Program-made: the position numbers and the translations under genes | The notes under the pieces: generated by a model | Told to the model about the DNA's origin: nothing | Database searches by the model: none | What the model saw: the letters and a program-made list of their open reading frames with translations, nothing else | Source of the DNA: an uncultured Cloacibacillus sp. | GTDB lineage: Bacteria; Synergistota; Synergistia; Synergistales; Synergistaceae | Direction: 5' to 3' | NCBI GenBank assembly: GCA_900545755.1 | Contig: URAG01000054.1 | Coordinates: forward strand, 1 to 15,767 | Length of the DNA stretch: 15,767 nucleotides | Part shown: in pieces, positions 1 through 6,267 of the stretch | Numbering within the stretch: the first letter of the stretch is position 1 | Layout of the letters: each line of letters opens with the position of its first letter

Positions 1-984
1 TGTGCGGACCGCGCCGGGCCATTCGACGGCGGCGAGCTCGCCTTTGGCGCAGCCGAGGGCTACTTCGCCGAAGTCTCCGCCGAAGGCCGGAAGCACGACC
101 TGCGTCTCCGGGTCGCCGAGGCGGACGTTGTATTCGAGCACAGAGAGCGAGCCGTCCGGCTTGATCATTATCCCGGCATAGATGACGCCGCAGAATGGAA
201 TGCCGTCTGCCGCCAATCCGTCTACCGTCGGCGTTAGTACTTCGTCGGTGATTTTTTTCATAAAGGGTTCGTCGACCCACGGAACGGGCGAGTATGCGCC
301 CATGCCGCCTGTGTTGTTGCCTTTGTCACCGTCAAGCGCGCGCTTGTGGTCCTGGCTCGACGGGAGGATACGCACCGTCTTGCCGTCTGTAAGGGCGAGG
401 ACTGTCATTTCCATACCTTCGACGTAGTCTTCGACTACGATGAGATTTCCCGCTGTACCGAGTTTCTGTTCTTCGAGCATCATGTGGCAAATCGCGACTG
501 CATCTTCGTAGGTCTCTGGTAAGAACGCGCCTTTGCCGGCCGCTAGGCCGTCCGCCTTGACGACGAACGGAGCGCTGCGCTTCTTGAGCGCTGCTTCGCA
601 TTCGGCGAGGTTTGTGCAGAGGTCGAAGTCTGAGGTCGGTATGCCGTGCTTCTTCATGAAGGTCTTCGAGAATGCTTTGCTTCCTTCGAGGCGTGCGCCG
701 GAGGCTCCTGGGCCAACGACGAGTATGCCCGCTTCGCGCAGCGCGTCGGCAGTGCCTGCGACGAGGGGCGCTTCCGGACCGACAAACACGAGCTCTATGC
801 CGAGCCAGGTGCAGAGCTCTTTCATCGCCTTGGGGTCACACGGGTCGCCTGCGTGGCAGAGCGCGAGCTTCGCTATGCCTGGATTGCCTGGGCAGCAGTG
901 AAGCTCGGTCGTCACCTTCGAGCGCGAAAAGGCGTGGACTATGGCGTGTTCTCGGCCGCCGCCCCCGAGTACCATAACTTTCAT
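1..984 (-). CDS. purD: Phosphoribosylamine-glycine ligase (GAR synthetase), 3' end cut by window edge
   Basis: PurD joins phosphoribosylamine and glycine with ATP to make GAR, the second step of purine synthesis in the cytoplasm. The frame is open from the ATG at 984 to base 1, giving residues 1-328; the family is usually about 420 residues, so the C-terminal quarter lies outside. Visible motifs are the N-terminal GGGGREHA at 7-14, PGNPGIA near 32-38, GPEAPLVAG at 69-77, the ATP-grasp VKADGLAAGKG at 142-152, the PurD signature QDHKRALDGDKGNNTGGMG at 211-229, and EYNVRLGDPETQ from about 284. The start is supported by AAGGAG 8 bases upstream (993-998 on the plus strand); a second ATG three codons in is less well placed. 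It follows purN-purH by 19 bases and is probably co-transcribed. It supplies GAR for the PurN domain encoded immediately upstream. Identification is secure. Confidence 0.97.
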   Translation of the reverse strand, partial: MKVMVLGGGGREHAIVHAFSRSKVTTELHCCPGNPGIAKLALCHAGDPCDPKAMKELCTWLGIELVFVGPEAPLVAGTADALREAGILVVGPGASGARLEGSKAFSKTFMKKHGIPTSDFDLCTNLAECEAALKKRSAPFVVKADGLAAGKGAFLPETYEDAVAICHMMLEEQKLGTAGNLIVVEDYVEGMEMTVLALTDGKTVRILPSSQDHKRALDGDKGNNTGGMGAYSPVPWVDEPFMKKITDEVLTPTVDGLAADGIPFCGVIYAGIMIKPDGSLSVLEYNVRLGDPETQVVLPAFGGDFGEVALGCAKGELAAVEWPGAVRT

Positions 985-1003
985 AGCTTTTACTCCTTGC
1001 CCG

Positions 1004-3133
1004 TTAATGGCGGAAAGTACGGCTGCCGCCCACAAAGAGGCTGACACCGAGCTCTGCGGCCTTTTTGAAGACCTCTTCATCGCGTATTGAGCCGCCCGGC
1101 TCTATGACGGCGCTGACTCCAGCCTTTGCCGCTAGCTCTATCGAATCGGCGAATGGGAAGAATGCGTCAGATGCCATTACGGAGCCCTGAGCTTTATCCT
1201 TCGCCATTTTTATGGCGTATTCGGCGGCATCGACGCGGTTCGTGAATCCGCCGCCTATGCCTACCGCCGCGCCGTCCTTGACGAGTACTATCGCGTTGCT
1301 CTTGGTGATAGCCGCCGTCTTCCAGGCGAAGATGATGTCGTTCCAGAGTTCAGGGCGCGGTGTGCCGTGCCACTGGCCCGTGGATTCCTGCGGAAGCGCG
1401 GGAAGTTTGTCCTCTTCTACGAGCCATCCACAGCGGTTAGCCGATATCTGGAATTTAGGCGAGTAGCCTGGAAGTATCTTAAGGACGCGGAGGTTGTGCT
1501 TCTTTTCCGCGAAGTATTCCGCGACTCCTTCTTCAAAATCGGGCGCGGCGACTATCTCGAAGAATGTCTCGGTTATCGCCTTAGCCGTCTCCATGTCAAC
1601 CTTGCGCGTGAGGCCGATTATTCCGCCGAATGCAGATACGGGGTCGCATGCGAGCGCCCTTCTGAAAGCTTCGAGCGTCGTCGCGCCATATGCCGTGCCG
1701 CATGGAGTGGTGTGCTTGACTATCGTGCATGCGCAGACGTCCTGGAATATGGAGCATCCGCGTAGCAGCGTGTCGAGGTCAAGCAGGTTGTTAAAGGAGA
1801 GCTCTTTTCCTGAGAGCTGTTCGAAAGGACGATGTTCAAGCGGCGGCATGAAGAGCGCGGCCTTCTGGTGCGGGTTCTCTCCGTAGCGGAGCTCCTGCTC
1901 CATGCGAAGGGGGATGACTTTGTCGTCGGCGACGTTCTCTTCGACGCCTACTTCGCGGCAGAGTCCACGGTAAATTACCGCGTCGTAAGACGAAGTTGCG
2001 CGGAACGCCTTGAGCGCAAGCTCCTGCTTGAACTCGAGCGTGAATTCCTGATTCCTGTCTAGCTCCTCAAGCACGCGCTTATAGTCGGCGATGTCGGTAA
2101 CTACCGCGACGTGGTAGTAGTTCTTAGCTGCGGCGCGGATGAGTGAAACTCCGCCGATGTCTATCTTTTCGATGAGCTGGTCGAGGTTGGCTCCGCTCTT
2201 TGCCGTCTCTTCGAACGGATAGAGGGTGCAGACGACGACGTCGATGAGTGGGATGTTAAATTTCGCGCGGTCCTCGTCGTCCTGAGCGAGGCCGCGTCTT
2301 GCGAGTATTCCGCCCATTATCGTCGGATGGAGGGTCTTTACCCTTCCGCCGAGTATCGAGGGGACGCCGGTGAGATCCACGACTTCCGTGACCTTCACGC
2401 CGCCCTCTTCAAGATGCTTGGCAGTGCCGGAGCTCGACACTATTTCGTAGCCGTGCGCTTCGAGCCCTTTCGCGAGCTCAAGCGCGCCTGTCTTGTCCCA
2501 TACGGAGATGAGCGCTTTTTTCTGTTCCACCATTCCAAACCTCCATTTCGGATTTACGGGGTTTTTCGCAAAAAATTCTTTCAGAGTCTTTTTGTAAAGT
2601 TTGTGTTCGACGGCGTGGATTTTCGCCTCGAGCGTCTCTATCGTGTCCTCCGGATCGCGAGTAACCTTTTCCTGCGCGAGTATCGGCCCGTGGTCGACTT
2701 CTTCGTCGACTATATGGATTGTGACGCCGGTTTCCTGCACGCCGGCGTCCCATGCGTCCTGGATGCCGTGCGCGCCGGGGAAGAGCGGCAGAAGCGCGGG
2801 ATGTATGTTGATTATGCGTCCGGAGAAGCGGCGCACGAAGTCCGGTGAGAGTATGCGCATGAAACCGGCAAGGACAATCCAGTCGGCGCCGGCCTCTTCG
2901 ACCGCAAGCGCTATTGCCTCTTCCGCGTCGGCCCGGCCTAGCTGCTTGTATGAAAATACTCGCGTCGGCACGCCGAGCGACGCTGCGGTCTGGAGCCCCT
3001 TCGCTGTCGGTTTGTCGCTGCCGACGAAGGCCGGCACGGCGTCAAGCTCGCCGTCCCTGATCGCGTTGAGGATGGCTTGCATGTTGGTGCCGGTGCCGGA
3101 TATGAGTATCGCTATTCGCGGGGGCTGCTGCAT
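1004..3133 (-). CDS. purNH: PurN-PurH fusion: GAR formyltransferase + AICAR formyltransferase/IMP cyclohydrolase
   Basis: A single 709-residue frame joins two purine enzymes. Residues 1-200 are PurN (GAR to FGAR): SGTGTN at 12-17, catalytic pair N109/H111 in NIHPALLP, and D147 in EVDHGP. Residues 201-709 are PurH. Its N-terminal MGS-like IMP cyclohydrolase part has ALISVWDKTG at 207-216 (Trp where Ser is common), GRVKTLHP at 263-270 and IDIGG at 325-329. Its C-terminal AICAR transformylase part has LRYGENPHQ, the KH pair at 473-474 followed by TTPCG, and SVMASDAFFPF at 651-661. Each half has normal stand-alone length, so no domain is missing. Both formyl transfers use 10-formyl-tetrahydrofolate. 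The ATG at 3133 lies inside the end of purM (22-base overlap, GAGG just upstream), suggesting translational coupling. At the junction, GGAGG and an in-frame ATG could also start a separate PurH. Domain calls are secure; the biological fusion assumes no sequencing error at the junction. Confidence 0.93.
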   Translation of the reverse strand: MQQPPRIAILISGTGTNMQAILNAIRDGELDAVPAFVGSDKPTAKGLQTAASLGVPTRVFSYKQLGRADAEEAIALAVEEAGADWIVLAGFMRILSPDFVRRFSGRIINIHPALLPLFPGAHGIQDAWDAGVQETGVTIHIVDEEVDHGPILAQEKVTRDPEDTIETLEAKIHAVEHKLYKKTLKEFFAKNPVNPKWRFGMVEQKKALISVWDKTGALELAKGLEAHGYEIVSSSGTAKHLEEGGVKVTEVVDLTGVPSILGGRVKTLHPTIMGGILARRGLAQDDEDRAKFNIPLIDVVVCTLYPFEETAKSGANLDQLIEKIDIGGVSLIRAAAKNYYHVAVVTDIADYKRVLEELDRNQEFTLEFKQELALKAFRATSSYDAVIYRGLCREVGVEENVADDKVIPLRMEQELRYGENPHQKAALFMPPLEHRPFEQLSGKELSFNNLLDLDTLLRGCSIFQDVCACTIVKHTTPCGTAYGATTLEAFRRALACDPVSAFGGIIGLTRKVDMETAKAITETFFEIVAAPDFEEGVAEYFAEKKHNLRVLKILPGYSPKFQISANRCGWLVEEDKLPALPQESTGQWHGTPRPELWNDIIFAWKTAAITKSNAIVLVKDGAAVGIGGGFTNRVDAAEYAIKMAKDKAQGSVMASDAFFPFADSIELAAKAGVSAVIEPGGSIRDEEVFKKAAELGVSLFVGGSRTFRH
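2531..2544 (-). promoter_or_regulatory. Internal Shine-Dalgarno and ATG at the PurN/PurH junction
   Basis: On the minus strand GGAGG (2540-2544) precedes an in-frame ATG (2531-2533) by 6 bases. That ATG is codon 201 of the fused gene and begins MVEQKKALISVWDKTG, a normal PurH N-terminus. The codons making up the GGAGG encode Trp-Arg in the linker. This is as good as the ribosome sites of neighbouring genes, so free PurH could be made in addition to the fusion. Alternatively it is a relic of two formerly separate genes. Confidence 0.6.
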
Positions 3134-4128
3134 TTGATGACCTCGCCGATTACCGTCGGATGTTCGCCGAGCTTTGCGAGAGCTTCTTCAAGCGTTTTCA
3201 GGTCCTTCGGTGCTACGACGAATACGAATCCTATCCCGAGGTTGAACACCCTGCGCATTTCTTCTTCGTCGATTCCTGCGCTCTGCACTAGGTCGAAGAC
3301 CTTCGGGCGCTTCCATGAGCCGAAATCTACGTTTATGTCGAGGTGCTTAGGTATTACGCGGATGACGTTGCCGTACATGCCGCCGCCCGTGATGTGCGCC
3401 ATCCCGCGCACGACTCCGGTTTCTATCGCGGCGAGCGCGGCCTTGACGTAGAGGCGCGTCGGGCGCATTACGGCTTCGGCTATCGTTTCGTCCCAGCCTT
3501 CGGGCGTCGTGGCGAGGTCTACGTTGAGGCCGTCTTTGCCGAGCGCGCTGCGCACTAGGCTGTAGCCGTTGCTGTGGATGCCGGAGCTTTCTATGCCGAC
3601 GAGCAGGTTGCCCTCCTGGATATCGCTGCCGTCGATGATTTTGTCTTCGTCGACTATGCCGACGGCGAATCCGGCGAGGTCGAAGCCGTCTGCGTCGTAG
3701 ACGCCGGGCATCTCAGCCGTTTCTCCGCCGAGCAGCGCGCAGAGGCTTTCTTCACAGGCGCTGATGACTCCGTCAACTACCGGAGCGAGGATGTTTTCGT
3801 CTAGCTTGCCGCAGGCCGCGTAGTCGAGGAAGAAGAGCGGGCGCGCGCCGACTGTGACGAGGTCGTTGACGTTCATCGCGACGAGGTCCTGCCCGAGGCC
3901 GCGGTAGAGGCCGGTAGCCTTCGCGAGTTCGAGCTTCGTACCGACGCCGTCTGTGCATCCGGCGAGGCATTTGCCTCCGCCTATCCTGTAAAGGCCGGCG
4001 AAGCCTCCGACTCCGCCGACGCAGTTTTTATCCTTCGGGTGTTTGGCGAGGAGGGACTTTATCGTTTCGACCCATGCGTCGCCGCCTGAGATGCTAACTC
4101 CTGATTTCTCGTAACTGAGCTTGCCCAA
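3112..4128 (-). CDS. purM: Phosphoribosylformylglycinamidine cyclo-ligase (AIR synthetase)
   Basis: PurM closes the imidazole ring, converting FGAM to AIR with ATP, and acts in the cytoplasm as a dimer. The 338-residue product is close to the usual family length of about 340-350. Motifs seen are the nucleotide-binding DGVGTKL at 60-66, GQDLVAMNVNDL at 79-90, GGETAEMPGVY at 134-144, GIHSNGYSLVR at 183-193 and HITGGG at 245-250. The best start is a TTG at 4128-4126: it gives the expected N-terminus (GKLSYEKSGVSI) and is preceded 7 bases away by a GGGGG purine tract in the 12-base gap after the second purF. No suitable ATG is close by. The 3' end overlaps purN by 22 bases. A TTG start with a weak ribosome site may lower its translation relative to neighbours, which is inference. 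Confidence 0.96.
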   Translation of the reverse strand: MGKLSYEKSGVSISGGDAWVETIKSLLAKHPKDKNCVGGVGGFAGLYRIGGGKCLAGCTDGVGTKLELAKATGLYRGLGQDLVAMNVNDLVTVGARPLFFLDYAACGKLDENILAPVVDGVISACEESLCALLGGETAEMPGVYDADGFDLAGFAVGIVDEDKIIDGSDIQEGNLLVGIESSGIHSNGYSLVRSALGKDGLNVDLATTPEGWDETIAEAVMRPTRLYVKAALAAIETGVVRGMAHITGGGMYGNVIRVIPKHLDINVDFGSWKRPKVFDLVQSAGIDEEEMRRVFNLGIGFVFVVAPKDLKTLEEALAKLGEHPTVIGEVIKCSSPRE

Positions 4129-4140
4129 CAGAGTTCCCCC

Positions 4141-5493
4141 TTAATATTTTTCGAGATATTTGCCGCTGAAGCAGGCGGTGCAGAGCCTGTCGGCAGGCAG
4201 GCCGATCGCCGCGACGAGATCCTCTTCCGTGAGATAGTCGAGCGAGTCCGCTCCGACCTTGCGACAGAGTTCGGGGAGCGTCATACGCACCGCGGCTAGA
4301 GTCTCTTCCTTGCGCGTGTCTATGCCGTAGCGGCAGGGATGAAGCACGGGAGGCGAGGCTATGCGCAGGTGTACTTCTCCAGCGCCGCAGTTGCGTATCA
4401 TCGTAACTATACGCTCTGCGGTCGTTCCGCGTACTATAGAGTCGTCGACTATGACGGCGCGTTTGTCTCTAAAGAGCTCTTCTATTGGGTTGAGCTTTAT
4501 CTTGACTCCGAGCTCGCGCACTTTCTGTGTAGGCTGAATGAAGGTGCGTCCGACGTAGCGATTGCGCACGACCGCCATTTCGAACGGTGCGTGCGCCGCC
4601 TGCGCGTAGCCTATCGCTGCAATCGTACCGCTGTCCGGCATTCCAGCGACGAGGTCTGCGCTCGTGCATGGGGCCTTGAGCGCAAGGCGGCGGCCCATCT
4701 CTTTGCGTGCTTCGTAGACGGAGCGGCCGTCGATGATGCTGTCAGGGCGCGCTGTGTAGACGTATTCGAACGAGCAGTGCATGCAGCGTGTGGGGCGTTC
4801 GTGGCGGACGCGCAGGCTCTTCATGCCGCGCGAGTTTATTACTACTATTTCGCCGGGCTCTACGTCGCGCAGCAGCTTCGCGCCGACTATATCAAGCGCG
4901 CATGACTCGGAGGCCGCGTAGTATGTGCCGTCGCGTTCGCCGAGGACCAGAGGCTTGAAGCCGTACGGGTCTCGAGCCGCGACGAGTGCGTCTTCGAGGA
5001 GCACCGTTATCGCGTAGGAGCCTTCGAGCCTTTTTAGCGCGTCGACTATAGCGTCGACAGGCTCCATGTGCGACTTCTGCGCGACCATATGAAGAATGGC
5101 TTCCGAATTTGTCGCCGACTGGAAGATTGCGCCGTGCGCTTCAAGATGCGACTTGAGCTCTTCAACGTTCGTGATGAGGCCGTCGTGGGCTATCGCAATT
5201 GGTCCGCGTGCGTAGTTTGCGCAGACGGGCAAAACGTTGTGCAGCTGCGCGCTCTCGATTGGGACGTAGCGGACGTGTCCTATCGCGCAGTTTGCGTTCT
5301 CGAGCGAGAGCTTATGCTGGTCTATCGCATTGTGGAGAAGGCCGAAGCCTCGCGCCGAGGCGGCGTGGCCGTCGTGCGCCCATGCGATGCCCGCCGACTC
5401 CTGCCCGCGGTGCTGGAGCGCGTAGAGTCCGAGGTAGACTTCTTCGAGTACCGGTTGATGCTTGACGCTGTATGCGCCGAAAATGCCGCTCAT
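4141..5493 (-). CDS. PurF-like amidophosphoribosyltransferase with degenerate glutaminase site
   Basis: This 450-residue protein aligns without gaps to the intact PurF at 6268-7638 over about the first 220 residues. PurF releases ammonia from glutamine in an N-terminal Ntn domain and transfers it to PRPP to form phosphoribosylamine. Here residue 2 is Ser (codon AGC at 5490-5488), where PurF has its nucleophilic Cys. HNG has become HDG (D104, oxyanion hole), DSE has become NSE (N129), and the glutamine loop after HVRY (77-90) shares only 2 of 14 residues with the intact paralog. The phosphoribosyltransferase half is preserved: MPDSG at 285-289, RNRYVGRTFIQP at 310-321 and the PRPP-binding VIVDDSIVRGTT at 347-358. 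The Fe-S ligand set C240, C387, C438, C441 is also present. It lies 6 bases after purC and 12 before purM. Likely roles are ammonia-dependent phosphoribosylamine synthesis or a regulatory partner of the intact PurF; both are inferences. Confidence 0.9.
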   Translation of the reverse strand: MSGIFGAYSVKHQPVLEEVYLGLYALQHRGQESAGIAWAHDGHAASARGFGLLHNAIDQHKLSLENANCAIGHVRYVPIESAQLHNVLPVCANYARGPIAIAHDGLITNVEELKSHLEAHGAIFQSATNSEAILHMVAQKSHMEPVDAIVDALKRLEGSYAITVLLEDALVAARDPYGFKPLVLGERDGTYYAASESCALDIVGAKLLRDVEPGEIVVINSRGMKSLRVRHERPTRCMHCSFEYVYTARPDSIIDGRSVYEARKEMGRRLALKAPCTSADLVAGMPDSGTIAAIGYAQAAHAPFEMAVVRNRYVGRTFIQPTQKVRELGVKIKLNPIEELFRDKRAVIVDDSIVRGTTAERIVTMIRNCGAGEVHLRIASPPVLHPCRYGIDTRKEETLAAVRMTLPELCRKVGADSLDYLTEEDLVAAIGLPADRLCTACFSGKYLEKY

Positions 5494-5499
5494 ATTACC

Positions 5500-6213
5500 T
5501 TACGCGGAAATCCTTCTCCAGATTTCTTCGTATGCGCCGAGCACGTTGCCGAGATCTTTGCGGAAGCGGTCCTTGTCAAGGTGGTCGCCTGTCGACTTGT
5601 CCCAGAAGCGGCAGGTGTCGGGCGAAATTTCGTCGGCGAGAATGAGGTTGCCCTGCATGTCCTTGCCGAACTCAAGCTTGAAGTCTACGAGGACTACGCC
5701 GAGCTTCGCGAAATAATCCTTGAGTATCGCGTTGACGCGGAGCGAAATGTCCTTGATCTTGTCGAGCTCTTCCTTAGTAGCCCAGCCGAAGAGCAGAGCG
5801 TGATCCTCGATTATGAACGGATCGCCGAGAGCGTCGTCCTTGTAGCACATCTCGAAGAGCGGGCGTGGAAGTTCCATCCCTTCTTTTACGCCGAGGCGCT
5901 TGCAGAGCGAACCGGTCGTGATGTTGCGGACTATGACCTCAAGAGGAACGATTTTGACGCGCTTGACCAGCTGGTGCGTGTCGTCAAGCTGCTTGACGAA
6001 GTGCGACTCGACGCCGTTGTCGGCGAGGAGCTGGAAGAGCTTTGAGGAAATCTTATTGTTGAGTACTCCCTTGCCGCTCATCGTCGCCTTCTTCTGCCCG
6101 TTGAAAGCCGTGAAACTGTCCTTATACTCAACTATTACGTAGTTCGGGTCCTCGGTCGTGTAAAGCCTCTTGGCCTTGCCCTCGTAGATGAAATCTTTCT
6201 TTGTAAGCTCCAT
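5500..6213 (-). CDS. purC: SAICAR synthetase (phosphoribosylaminoimidazole-succinocarboxamide synthase)
   Basis: PurC couples CAIR with aspartate using ATP to make SAICAR. The 237 residues match the compact bacterial form (about 235-240). Family motifs are YEGKAKRLY at 10-18, KDSFTAFNGQKK at 31-42, PLEVIVRNITTGS at 90-102, VDFKLEFGKD at 176-185 and DEISPDTCRFWD at 194-205. The ATG at 6213 has a strong GGAGG 8 bases upstream, after the GC hairpin that separates it from the upstream purF. The gene ends 6 bases before the glutaminase-degenerate purF-like gene. Finding purC between two purF paralogs is unusual. Its substrate CAIR needs a purE-type activity that is not visible in this window. Identification is secure. 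Confidence 0.97.
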   Translation of the reverse strand: MELTKKDFIYEGKAKRLYTTEDPNYVIVEYKDSFTAFNGQKKATMSGKGVLNNKISSKLFQLLADNGVESHFVKQLDDTHQLVKRVKIVPLEVIVRNITTGSLCKRLGVKEGMELPRPLFEMCYKDDALGDPFIIEDHALLFGWATKEELDKIKDISLRVNAILKDYFAKLGVVLVDFKLEFGKDMQGNLILADEISPDTCRFWDKSTGDHLDKDRFRKDLGNVLGAYEEIWRRISA

Positions 6214-6239
6214 TTCTAAATCCTCCGTAAAATATAATT

Positions 6240-6259
6240 TCCGGGGCCGCCGCCCCGGA
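6240..6259 (-). terminator. GC-rich intercistronic hairpin between purF and purC
   Basis: A perfect 8-bp inverted repeat (TCCGGGGC and GCCCCGGA, four-base loop) fills the only sizeable gap inside the purine operon. Read on the transcribed minus strand it is followed by an AT-rich stretch (AAATTATATTTTA) rather than a clean run of T, then by the purC ribosome site. It may be a leaky terminator or attenuator reducing expression of the genes from purC onward, or an mRNA-stability or processing element. Sequence alone does not decide between these. Confidence 0.5.
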
Positions 6260-6267
6260 GCTAATGC

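Noticed and set aside
4141..5493. Degenerate purF as a pseudogene
   Set aside because: The 450-codon frame is intact, with a normal start and stop, the full PRTase motifs and all four Fe-S cysteines. Loss is confined to the glutaminase site, which fits altered function better than decay.
5068..6045. A 325-codon open frame on the plus strand opposite the second purF and purC
   Set aside because: It is antisense to two clearly real genes, is rich in Val/Arg/Glu as expected from reading GC-rich codons backwards, and matches no family I recognise. A shadow frame.
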